A stretch of DNA of 11,873 nt from Bacteroidota bacterium (GTDB taxonomy: Bacteria; Bacteroidota; Bacteroidia; Bacteroidales; VadinHA17), in contig JAEYZD010000132.1 in assembly GCA_023430725.1 (NCBI GenBank), positions 1 to 11,873 on the forward strand, written 5' to 3'. Shown here one piece after another: positions 1 through 6,352 of the stretch (within the stretch, counting starts at the first letter, position 1; the number at the start of each line of letters is the position of its first letter). The notes beneath the pieces are model-generated. The model saw nothing but the letters and a program-made list of their open reading frames with translations, was not told where the DNA came from and did no database searches. The position numbers were made by a program, and so were the translations under genes.

Positions 1-36
1 CAGTTATTCTTAGTTGTTAAACAAAATTCAAGTACC

Positions 37-543
37 ATGAAAAAACTGATCCTTTCTTTTGTGTTTGTTGCACTGGCATTCGGAATAAATGCCCAGAGTA
101 ATGTTATCAAAACCAATCCATTAGGCCTTGCCTTCGGAAACTTCAACGCTACTTACGAGAGAGTTTTCGGCACCAGCTCTTCCCTTCTTGTCAGGGGACA
201 GTACATGTACAAGCTCCTTGGGGCAGAGGTAAACCTTGCCGGAGCCGGTCTTGGTTACCGTTATTATTTCACCCATGCCAAGAAGCCTGTCCCGGGCGGA
301 TTTTACATTACTCCCCAGGTACAGTTTGCATTCGGTAAAATCACGGACGATGATGATATTGAATACAGTGCAAGTACAGTTGCATTCGGTGCTGAAATAG
401 GTTACCAGTGGGTTTGGGATAGCGGTTTTGTGCTTGATCTCGGCATCGGGCCAATGTATACGATTGCCAAAGGAGGGGACAGTGAGAACAGCCTTAGTGG
501 CATTATGCCAAGCGCCACACTGGCTATTGGTTACGCATTCTAA
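37..543 (+). CDS. Small outer-membrane beta-barrel protein
   Basis: This encodes 168 residues. Residues 1-19 form a clear signal peptide (two lysines, a hydrophobic core, cleavage probably after Ala19 in INAQS). The mature part alternates polar and hydrophobic residues in beta-strand fashion, is rich in Gly and aromatics (for example GLGYRYYF and GFYITPQVQFAFG), and ends in a terminal Phe, as barrel proteins inserted by the BAM machinery usually do. The size fits an 8-strand barrel. The opening of the mature region (NVIKTNPLGL...YERVF) resembles DUF3575-type proteins, but I am not certain of the family. There is no Shine-Dalgarno before the ATG, which is normal in this phylum. A strong terminator follows, so it is probably the last or only gene of its transcript. 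Substrate and role cannot be told from the sequence. Confidence 0.85.
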   Translation: MKKLILSFVFVALAFGINAQSNVIKTNPLGLAFGNFNATYERVFGTSSSLLVRGQYMYKLLGAEVNLAGAGLGYRYYFTHAKKPVPGGFYITPQVQFAFGKITDDDDIEYSASTVAFGAEIGYQWVWDSGFVLDLGIGPMYTIAKGGDSENSLSGIMPSATLAIGYAF

Positions 544-568
544 GGTTAAAAAACATACAGATATGAAG

Positions 569-596
569 CAGGCGGAGAGATCCGCCTGTTTTTTTT
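569..596 (+). terminator. Intrinsic terminator after the beta-barrel gene
   Basis: A perfect 8-bp stem (569-576 with 581-588, CAGGCGGA/TCCGCCTG) closes a GAGA tetraloop and is followed directly by eight T residues (589-596). It begins 26 bases after the stop codon at 543. On the opposite strand the same hairpin is not followed immediately by a T run, so it is mainly a plus-strand terminator. Confidence 0.93.
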
Positions 597-602
597 GGTT
601 CA

Positions 603-640
603 GGCAGTCGGCAGTCAAGTTCAGTCGGCAGTTGGCAGTC
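603..640. repeat. Degenerate 7-bp repeat array, GGCAGTC type
   Basis: Five heptamer units can be read: GGCAGTC at 603-609, 610-616 and 634-640, GGCAGTT at 627-633, and TTCAGTC at 620-626, with three extra bases (AAG) at 617-619. The array lies in the gap between the terminator and the 3' end of the minus-strand decarboxylase gene. No function is evident. Confidence 0.75.
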
Positions 641-655
641 ATTTAACATCCTTGA

Positions 656-683
656 AGACTGGAGACTGGAGACTGGAGACTCT
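656..683. repeat. 7-bp tandem repeat array, AGACTGG type
   Basis: Three exact copies of AGACTGG (656-662, 663-669, 670-676) and a fourth partial copy (677-683, AGACTCT) lie head to tail. The last unit overlaps the stop codon of the decarboxylase gene, whose complement is CTA at 682-684. The core GACTG is the reverse complement of the core CAGTC of the neighbouring array, so the two arrays are partly inverted with respect to each other. Confidence 0.85.
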
Positions 684-1818
684 ATGATAGCCTGTCCCTG
701 TAATCAGCATAGCCAAACTCCCTTACCAGCCGGAACTTCTGATCCGCAGACCAGATTCCGATATGCGGGTGAGGCACGCCGTTGAAGGTTGTGGTCTTGA
801 CCATCGTGTAGTGAATCATGTCCCAGAAAACCAGCCTGTCACCAACCTCAAGCTCGCGGTGGAACGACCAGTCGCCCATGAAATCGCCCGATAGACATGA
901 GTTGCCACCCATCCTGTAGGTGGGTTTGCCAGGCATCGGGTCAAAAGCTCCCATTATCAAGGGTTTATACGGCATCTCGAGGCAGTCAGGCATATGAGCT
1001 GTGAATGAGACGTCAAGGATCGCTGTCTTGATTCCGTCGCGATCAATTATATCCTCAACAGTGGTAACCAGTTCACCTGTTTCCCAGGCGAAAGCACTGC
1101 CGGGCTCAAGTATGAGATGAATATTGTATTTCTCTTTGAACCGCTTCAGCAGCCCAATGAGGTGAGCGGTATCATAATCGCGCCGTGTCATGAGGTGCCC
1201 GCCACCCATGTTCAGCCACTTGAGTTTGGGCAACAGGTGTCCGAACTTCTCCTCAACCACTGCAAGGACTTTCTCCAGGGTATAGGAGTCAGACTCGAAC
1301 AGGACGTGGAAATGGAGTCCCTCCACCCCTTCCGGCAGTCCGTCAGCCAGGTCAGAGGCGGTGACACCCAGGCGTGAGCCGGGGGAGCATGGGTTGTAAA
1401 TGCCGTGGGCTATCTCGGAGTACTCCGGATTTATGCGCAGTCCCGGTGAGATGTACTTTCCCTCGCGCTGAAGCACCGGGGCAAATTTGCGGTACTGTGC
1501 CAGTGAGTTGAATGTGACGTGCGAACTGTACCGCATTATCGTGCCGAATTCCTCCCTGCGAAATGCAGGTGCGTAGGTATGGGCGGGCACCCCCATCTCC
1601 TCGAAGCACAGCCTGGCCTCGTGAATGGAGCTGGCTGCAGCACCTGAGACATATTCGCGCACCACAGGAAAGACCGACCACATAGCGAAACCCTTGAATG
1701 CAAGTATAATCTCAGCGCCCGAGGCCTGTGCAACATCCCTGATGAGGCTGAGATTCCGCCTCAGCCTCTCTTCGTCAATCACATAGCAGGGAGAGGGAAC
1801 CTTTTGGTAATCAATCAT
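682..1818 (-). CDS. nspC: Carboxynorspermidine/carboxyspermidine decarboxylase
   Basis: This 378-residue, full-length protein belongs to the PLP-dependent alanine-racemase-fold (type III) decarboxylases. It removes the carboxyl group from carboxyspermidine (or carboxynorspermidine) to give spermidine (or norspermidine) in the cytoplasm. Visible landmarks are Lys42 in ILAFKGFAMW (the expected PLP Schiff-base lysine), the Gly-rich MGGGHLMTRRDYD segment, the EPGSAFAWETGEL phosphate-binding region, and Cys308 in GGNSCLSGDFMGDW, the usual active-site cysteine motif of this family. The ATG lies one base after the stop of the dehydrogenase gene, so the two are surely co-transcribed and probably translationally coupled. 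In gut Bacteroides this pathway is known to make spermidine, so spermidine is the likelier product; the sequence alone does not settle it. Confidence 0.95.
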   Translation of the reverse strand: MIDYQKVPSPCYVIDEERLRRNLSLIRDVAQASGAEIILAFKGFAMWSVFPVVREYVSGAAASSIHEARLCFEEMGVPAHTYAPAFRREEFGTIMRYSSHVTFNSLAQYRKFAPVLQREGKYISPGLRINPEYSEIAHGIYNPCSPGSRLGVTASDLADGLPEGVEGLHFHVLFESDSYTLEKVLAVVEEKFGHLLPKLKWLNMGGGHLMTRRDYDTAHLIGLLKRFKEKYNIHLILEPGSAFAWETGELVTTVEDIIDRDGIKTAILDVSFTAHMPDCLEMPYKPLIMGAFDPMPGKPTYRMGGNSCLSGDFMGDWSFHRELEVGDRLVFWDMIHYTMVKTTTFNGVPHPHIGIWSADQKFRLVREFGYADYRDRLS

Positions 1819-1819
1819 A

Positions 1820-3016
1820 TCAGAGTTCGAGGTCTATATCAAACTTCTCATGCCACGGCAAGCCGAGGCGGGCCAGTTCGGTGAGGAACGGATCGGGATC
1901 AAACTGTTCAACATTCCAGACACCCGGTTTCTTCCAGAGCCCTTTCATATACATCATGGCTCCGGTGGCGGCTGGCACTCCTGTTGTATAGCTCACCGCC
2001 TGCGTGCCGGTCTCGCGATAGGCTTCCTCATGGCTGCAGTTGTTCCAGATATAATAAGTCCGCTCCTTGCCCACCTTGTCAAGGCCCCTGATACGGCAAC
2101 CGATAGAGGTCCATCCCTTGTAGTTCTCGCCCAGGTCGCCGGGGTTGGGAAGCACCTCTTTCAGGAACTGGATGGGTATTATCTCAACGCCATTATACAT
2201 GACAGGATCAATGCGGGCCATTCCGATATTTTGGATGACACGCAGGTGAGTCAGATACTCCTGTCCGAATGTCATCCAGAAGCGCGCCCTCCTGATTGAG
2301 GGGAAGTGCTTAACGAGTGACTCGAGTTCCTCATGATATATGAGATATGACTCCTTCGGTCCTATGCCAGGGTATGTCAGGGGCTTGTGAATCTCGTGGG
2401 GCTCGGTGTAAACCCATTGACCGTTCTCCCAATACTTGCCCTTCTGGGTCACCTCGCGGATGTTTATCTCCGGGTTGAAGTTGGTTGCAAAGGGCTTGCC
2501 ATGGTCGCCTGCGTTGCAGTCGACAATATCGAGGTACTGTATCTCGCTGAAATGATGCTTCGCGGCGTGAGCCGTAAATACTCCGGTGACGCCGGGGTCG
2601 AAGCCGCAGCCAAGGATGGCAGTGAGGCCGGCTTCGCGAAAGCGGTCATTATAAGCCCATTGCCAGGAGTATTCGTATTTTGCCTCTTCGGGCGGTTCAT
2701 AGTTTGCTGTGTCAAGATATGCAACACCGGTTGCAAGACATGCCTCCATGATGTTCAGGTCCTGGTAGGGTAATGCCAGGTTTACAACAAGGTCTGGCCC
2801 GAAGGAGCGGATCAGTTCGGTCATCTCCGATAAATTGTCGGCATCGACCCTTGCTGTCTGAATGCGGTTGCCTCCGATTCTTTCAGCGATTGCATCACAT
2901 TTTGATTTGGTCCGGCTGGCAAGCATGATACGGTCAAACACATCAGGCATCCCGGCCATTTTTGTCACAGCAACGGTGCCGACACCACCGGCTCCTACAA
3001 CAAGTACCTTTCCCAT
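1820..3016 (-). CDS. Carboxynorspermidine/carboxyspermidine dehydrogenase (saccharopine dehydrogenase family)
   Basis: This 398-residue member of the saccharopine dehydrogenase family opens with a Rossmann NAD(P)-binding motif (VVGAGGVGTVAV, Gly8, Gly10, Gly11, Gly13). Other family segments are DLVVNLALPYQDLNIMEACL (about 75-95), LDTANYEPPEE and GCGFDPGVTGVF. In this pathway the enzyme reductively condenses aspartate beta-semialdehyde with putrescine (or diaminopropane), using NADPH, to give carboxyspermidine (or carboxynorspermidine). The decarboxylase follows after a one-base gap and confirms the pathway over lysine-saccharopine metabolism, where the same fold is used. It is the first gene of a two-gene operon, and a candidate -7 element lies 23 bases upstream of the ATG. 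Length and motifs look intact. Confidence 0.93.
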   Translation of the reverse strand: MGKVLVVGAGGVGTVAVTKMAGMPDVFDRIMLASRTKSKCDAIAERIGGNRIQTARVDADNLSEMTELIRSFGPDLVVNLALPYQDLNIMEACLATGVAYLDTANYEPPEEAKYEYSWQWAYNDRFREAGLTAILGCGFDPGVTGVFTAHAAKHHFSEIQYLDIVDCNAGDHGKPFATNFNPEINIREVTQKGKYWENGQWVYTEPHEIHKPLTYPGIGPKESYLIYHEELESLVKHFPSIRRARFWMTFGQEYLTHLRVIQNIGMARIDPVMYNGVEIIPIQFLKEVLPNPGDLGENYKGWTSIGCRIRGLDKVGKERTYYIWNNCSHEEAYRETGTQAVSYTTGVPAATGAMMYMKGLWKKPGVWNVEQFDPDPFLTELARLGLPWHEKFDIDLEL

Positions 3017-3038
3017 TACGTTATATTTAGGTTCAGTG

Positions 3039-3046
3039 CAAAGTTA
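3039..3046 (-). promoter_or_regulatory. Candidate -7 promoter element for the spermidine operon
   Basis: Read on the minus strand this is TAACTTTG, an exact match to the Bacteroidota -7 consensus TAnnTTTG. It ends 23 bases before the dehydrogenase ATG (complement of CAT at 3014-3016), which would give a short leader of roughly 15 bases. No convincing -33 TTG element is visible at the usual distance, so this is a motif-based prediction only. Confidence 0.45.
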
Positions 3047-3097
3047 ATTTTTTTGGACATTTTTTGCGGCCCGCAGACGCCGTTAGTATAAAAGTTA

Positions 3098-3105
3098 TAT
3101 TTTTG
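3098..3105 (+). promoter_or_regulatory. Candidate -7 promoter element for corA-trkH
   Basis: TATTTTTG matches TAnnTTTG exactly. Transcription starting just downstream would give a leader of roughly 115 bases before the corA ATG, much longer than the leaders implied elsewhere in this window. No clear -33 element was found upstream. The long leader contains a short ORF and a hairpin, listed separately. Confidence 0.4.
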
Positions 3106-3131
3106 CACTCGTATCAATAGAGTTGTCTTTT

Positions 3132-3182
3132 ATGGACGATTATCACGCGAGCCGTTTTATTAATTTAGTTCTGCCGGGGTAG
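3132..3182 (+). CDS. Possible 16-codon leader ORF upstream of corA
   Basis: ATG to TAG encodes MDDYHASRFINLVLPG. It lies wholly between the candidate corA promoter and the SD-masking hairpin, and stops nine bases before the hairpin begins. There is no good Shine-Dalgarno in front of it, but that is common in this phylum. Leader peptides control Mg2+ transporter genes in enterobacteria (mgtL for mgtA, corL for corA), which makes the position suggestive. A 16-codon ORF can easily arise by chance, and I see no sequence similarity to the enterobacterial peptides. Confidence 0.25.
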   Translation: MDDYHASRFINLVLPG

Positions 3183-3190
3183 ACTGAAAA

Positions 3191-3223
3191 GGTACCTCTG
3201 TGGAACGTAAAAGAGGAGGTACT
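3191..3223 (+). promoter_or_regulatory. Hairpin covering the corA ribosome binding site
   Basis: GTACCTC (3192-3198) is perfectly complementary to GAGGTAC (3216-3222), and G3191-T3223 can extend the stem by a wobble pair. The loop is 17 bases. The right arm contains most of the Shine-Dalgarno sequence AGGAGG (3214-3219), which sits seven bases before the corA ATG. In the folded RNA the ribosome binding site would therefore be masked. Most other genes in this window have no Shine-Dalgarno at all, which makes a strong and sequestered one stand out. Confidence 0.5.
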
Positions 3224-3226
3224 AGA

Positions 3227-4156
3227 ATGATTACTTACTGGCAGATGATTCCGAACGGTCTCCTTCCGTTGAACTCATTTGAAAAAGGTTGTATTGTTAA
3301 CGTCACTGATCCCACCCCTTCAGAGCTTGGCATTCTCAAGAGCACGCTGAAGGTTCCTGAGGACTTTCTTGCTGATATTCTTGACGTTGATGAACGATCT
3401 CGCATGGAGGTTGAGGATGACACGCTGCTGATGATCTACCGTATCCCCTACCAGAATCAGTCAAACGGCTTTCCCTTTACAACAATCCCCCTCGGGCTCG
3501 TGCTTGACAAGAACAGCCTGGTTATAATCTGCCACAGGAACAACGAGGTGCTCGACGATTTTTTCAGTCGCAGCGGCAAGGGTATAACAATTGAGACTAA
3601 GATCGACCTGATCCTCCATCTCTTTCTCAGGACGACGATGTTCTATCACCGTTATCTGAAGCAGATCAACAACCAGACGGCGATGATCGAGCAGGACCTG
3701 GAGAAATCGACCCGGAACCAGGAGCTCCACCGCCTGCTTAAGATGGAGAAGTGCCTGGTATACTTTACCACTTCGCTCCGCTCGAATGAGATGATGATGC
3801 TCAAGCTGAAGAATTCGAAGTGGATACGTGACTACGAATTCTCCTCGGACCTGCTTGAGGAAGCCACGATCGAGAACCGGCAGGCAATTGAGATGGCAAA
3901 GATTTACAGCGACATCCAGAGCGGGATGATGGATGCGTTTGCCTCGGTTATCTCAAACAACCTCAACATAGTGATGAAGTCGCTGACCATTGTCACAATT
4001 ATATTGATGATACCTACATTGATTGCGAGCTTTTACGGCATGAACGTACCCAACAGGCTTGAGAACAACATGAATGCATTCTGGTTTATCCTGGGTGGGT
4101 CCGTTGTGCTGGCCACAGCCGGCGTACTGCTTCTCAGGAGAAAGAAATGGATGTAA
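3227..4156 (+). CDS. corA: CorA-type magnesium/divalent cation channel
   Basis: This 309-residue protein is of normal length for CorA, an inner-membrane pentameric channel for Mg2+ (and Co2+ or Ni2+). It has a long soluble alpha/beta N-terminal part, a helical stalk, and two C-terminal transmembrane helices. The signature motif FYGMNVP is present, with Gly271-Met272-Asn273 between the helices, and the protein ends in a basic tail (RRKKWM). I chose ATG 3227 over an in-frame GTG at 3200 because a strong Shine-Dalgarno (AGGAGG, 3214-3219) lies seven bases upstream and the family's conserved region begins after it. trkH follows 25 bases downstream on the same strand. Distant CorA relatives can transport Zn2+, so the exact ion is inferred from the family. 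Confidence 0.94.
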   Translation: MITYWQMIPNGLLPLNSFEKGCIVNVTDPTPSELGILKSTLKVPEDFLADILDVDERSRMEVEDDTLLMIYRIPYQNQSNGFPFTTIPLGLVLDKNSLVIICHRNNEVLDDFFSRSGKGITIETKIDLILHLFLRTTMFYHRYLKQINNQTAMIEQDLEKSTRNQELHRLLKMEKCLVYFTTSLRSNEMMMLKLKNSKWIRDYEFSSDLLEEATIENRQAIEMAKIYSDIQSGMMDAFASVISNNLNIVMKSLTIVTIILMIPTLIASFYGMNVPNRLENNMNAFWFILGGSVVLATAGVLLLRRKKWM

Positions 4157-4181
4157 GATTGCCCGTTGCGGCAGGTCAGCG

Positions 4182-5627
4182 ATGACAAGCATTAACTTAA
4201 AGTCACTACTAAAGGTTACCGGTCTGATTATGATGATCATCGGGGGTGCTTTTGTTTCATGCATTCCGGTAGCGCTCATCTATTCCGAAAGCATCATGCC
4301 GTTTCTGTACCCGGCGCTTATAGCCTTCCTGCCAGGCGTGTTGCTCTATATATTTATCCCGGTCTCAATCAGGGAGAAAGTCAGCCTTAAGGACGGTTAC
4401 CTGAGCGTTACGGTATCATGGCTGCTGCTCGCACTGCTTGGAACCATGCCGTACCTTTTCAGCGGATCGGTTCAAGGTTTCATCAATGCCTACTTCGAGA
4501 CCATGTCAGGTTTTTCCACAACCGGTGCAACGGTAATCGGGAACGTGGAGATCCTTCCGAAATCGATCCTTTTCTGGCGTAGTCTCACCCACTGGATAGG
4601 TGGCGTGGGGGTAATACTGCTTGTGATCGTAATCCTTCCAAACATGAAATCAGGAGGATACCATCTCTTTACCCTTGAGTCATCGCTGAAGCAGAAGATT
4701 CTCCCTAAGACAAGGTCCATTGCTGCTACTATTCTGATCATTTATGTATCCATGACCGTTCTGGAGGTGATATTGTTAAGACTGGGTGACATGCCTCTCT
4801 TTGACGGCATATGCCACTCATTTGCCACTGTATCGACGGCCGGGTTCTCCACAAGGAACACAAGTATCTCGGAATATTCACCATATATTCAATATGTTAT
4901 AGGGGTTTTCATGTTTCTTGGCGGTATCAGCTACATTGTATACTATTTCCTTGTCAGGGGTGAATTGAAAAAAATTGCATCGTTCGAGGAGCTCTGGTTT
5001 TACATCTTCTTTGTAATTGCAGCCACCATGCTGGTGACGATAATCCTGTACACCGAGACGGAGCGAAACCTTGCCCTCTCACTGAGACACGGTTACTTCC
5101 AGGTAATTTCACAGATCACAGGTACCGGGTTTGCCACCACTGATTATATGCTGTGGCCGCCGGCAGGATGGTTTCTCATGATTCTGCTGATGCCCGCCGG
5201 AGGATGCACAGGGTCCACCACCGGCGCCATAAAGATGGCAAGACACCTTATTGCCTTCCGTAACCTGGCAGTGGTCTTCCAGCGTTTCCAGCATCACCAT
5301 GCGGTAATACCCATCAAGCTGAATGACAGGGTAGTCCCGGATAATCTGAATATCACGATTCTGTCGTTTATTCTTCTCTACCTTGCCCTCACAATTCTGG
5401 GGATGATTGCAATACACTTCACGGGGGTTCCCCTCATCGAGGCGGTTGGTGCCAGTACCAGCGCCATAAGCAATGTCGGACCCGGCCTGGGGGCTTCGGG
5501 TAACTTCGGACATTACAATGATTTCACTGACGGTGCGAAGATCATTATGACGGCGTTGATGCTCATAGGAAGGCTGGAGATCTTCACAATCCTGGCGCTG
5601 TTTACCAGGTCATTCTGGAAAAATTAA
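4182..5627 (+). CDS. trkH: TrkH/KtrB-family potassium transporter, membrane subunit
   Basis: This 481-residue, very hydrophobic protein has the fourfold membrane-pore-membrane layout of TrkH. All four selectivity-filter loops can be read: FSTTGATV (Gly115), ATVSTAGFST (Gly221), ITGTGFATTD (Gly316) and ISNVGPGLG (Gly433). Together they form a K+ pathway across the inner membrane. The start at 4182 (MTSINLKSLL) gives normal TrkH length; the open frame runs back to 4074, but that extension overlaps corA and is not membrane-like. Only a weak ribosome binding site (GCAGG) precedes it, so coupling to corA 25 bases upstream is plausible. TrkH proteins usually need a cytoplasmic NAD-binding TrkA partner; none is in the window. 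Its stop is five bases from the convergent end of the nucleotidyltransferase gene. Confidence 0.94.
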   Translation: MTSINLKSLLKVTGLIMMIIGGAFVSCIPVALIYSESIMPFLYPALIAFLPGVLLYIFIPVSIREKVSLKDGYLSVTVSWLLLALLGTMPYLFSGSVQGFINAYFETMSGFSTTGATVIGNVEILPKSILFWRSLTHWIGGVGVILLVIVILPNMKSGGYHLFTLESSLKQKILPKTRSIAATILIIYVSMTVLEVILLRLGDMPLFDGICHSFATVSTAGFSTRNTSISEYSPYIQYVIGVFMFLGGISYIVYYFLVRGELKKIASFEELWFYIFFVIAATMLVTIILYTETERNLALSLRHGYFQVISQITGTGFATTDYMLWPPAGWFLMILLMPAGGCTGSTTGAIKMARHLIAFRNLAVVFQRFQHHHAVIPIKLNDRVVPDNLNITILSFILLYLALTILGMIAIHFTGVPLIEAVGASTSAISNVGPGLGASGNFGHYNDFTDGAKIIMTALMLIGRLEIFTILALFTRSFWKN

Positions 5628-5632
5628 GTTGA

Positions 5633-6352
5633 TCAGTTCCCTGAAAGATGTGCCCTGATCTTCTCCAGGTTCTTCGGCGTGCCGCAATCAAACCAGTAGC
5701 CGTAATCATGCAGGCAGGTCATTATTTTGTGATTTTTGGCCAGCATCAGGTAAAGTGAAGTAAGGGAGTAGATTCCTTCGCTCATCAGGTCAAAAATTGC
5801 GGGTGACAGCACCTGTATGCCGGAGAAGCCCACCTCTTCAAGTTTCCTGCTGTTCTCCAAGGTAAGGATTTCCTCCTTTGTGGCGTTGTTGCGCCAGCCG
5901 CGAAGACGTCCTGAGGCATCAACAAGCAACATCCTGTTACCAGGCCGGTGCCTTACGGCGAGGGTAGCCAGGGCCCCCGATTCAACGTGCTGACGGTACA
6001 TGCCGGGCAGGTCGAGATCAGTGAATTCATCCACATTGTGGGCAAGGAGAGGCTCACTGCCGAAGAATTCCCTGGCTTTGTAAAGTCCGCCGGCAGTATC
6101 AAGCAACTCAGCACTCTCGTCAGAGACTGTGATTTTATATCCCCGGCTCCGCAGTCTCTCTATCTCCTCAAGCATCTGCTCCGGGTGATGATGGATATTG
6201 ACAAGCAGATCGTCAAACCCGGCTGCGACAAGCTTCTCTGCAGTCAGCTCAAGCATGGTTCTGCCATTTATGTCAGCCAGCGCCTTGGGTTTTGTCAGGG
6301 TCAGCTCGCCAAGCCTCGTGCCGAGGCCGGCTGCAAAGATCATTGCCTTCAT
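5633..6352 (-). CDS. murU: MurU-like sugar-1-phosphate nucleotidyltransferase
   Basis: This 239-residue cytoplasmic protein has the nucleotidyltransferase fold shared by RfbA, GlmU and MurU. It opens with MKAMIFAAGLGTRL (nucleotide-binding GLGTR at 9-13) and KPKAL at 21-25. It carries LDTAGGLYKA (84-93) and the NVDEFTDLD segment with Asp108 in the expected metal-binding position. It ends with YGYWFDCGTPKNLEKIR, the usual C-terminal metal-ligand motif. MurU turns MurNAc-alpha-1-phosphate plus UTP into UDP-MurNAc and is of similar length. The start codon overlaps the kinase stop by four bases (ATGA), and kinase-plus-uridylyltransferase is exactly the AmgK-MurU pairing. From sequence alone the nucleotide and sugar could differ (for example GDP-mannose or heptose enzymes), so the name rests partly on its neighbours. 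Confidence 0.85.
   Translation of the reverse strand: MKAMIFAAGLGTRLGELTLTKPKALADINGRTMLELTAEKLVAAGFDDLLVNIHHHPEQMLEEIERLRSRGYKITVSDESAELLDTAGGLYKAREFFGSEPLLAHNVDEFTDLDLPGMYRQHVESGALATLAVRHRPGNRMLLVDASGRLRGWRNNATKEEILTLENSRKLEEVGFSGIQVLSPAIFDLMSEGIYSLTSLYLMLAKNHKIMTCLHDYGYWFDCGTPKNLEKIRAHLSGN

Noticed and set aside
14..24. TTGTT-A-AACAA palindrome upstream of the beta-barrel gene
   Set aside because: It is short and AT-rich, and easily explained by chance; too little upstream sequence is in the window to judge.
121..642. Minus-strand 173-codon open frame over the beta-barrel gene
   Set aside because: It is antisense to a gene with a clear signal peptide and barrel pattern, crosses the terminator and repeat array, and encodes nothing recognisable.
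1850..2773. Plus-strand open frames inside the dehydrogenase gene (1850-2299 and 2387-2773)
   Set aside because: These are antisense shadows of a well-supported Rossmann-fold gene, with no domain or ribosome binding site of their own.
3065..3075. TGCGG-C-CCGCA palindrome in the corA/dehydrogenase intergenic region
   Set aside because: The one-base loop cannot form a normal hairpin and no T run follows on the plus strand, so it is not a terminator; it could be an operator but nothing supports that.
3200..3226. Nine-codon N-terminal extension of corA from GTG 3200
   Set aside because: The extension would encode MERKRGGTR by reading through the Shine-Dalgarno; ATG 3227 has ideal SD spacing and fits the family.
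4074..4181. 36-codon N-terminal extension of trkH from ATG 4074
   Set aside because: It overlaps the end of corA in another frame and is not membrane-like; the start at 4182 gives normal family length.
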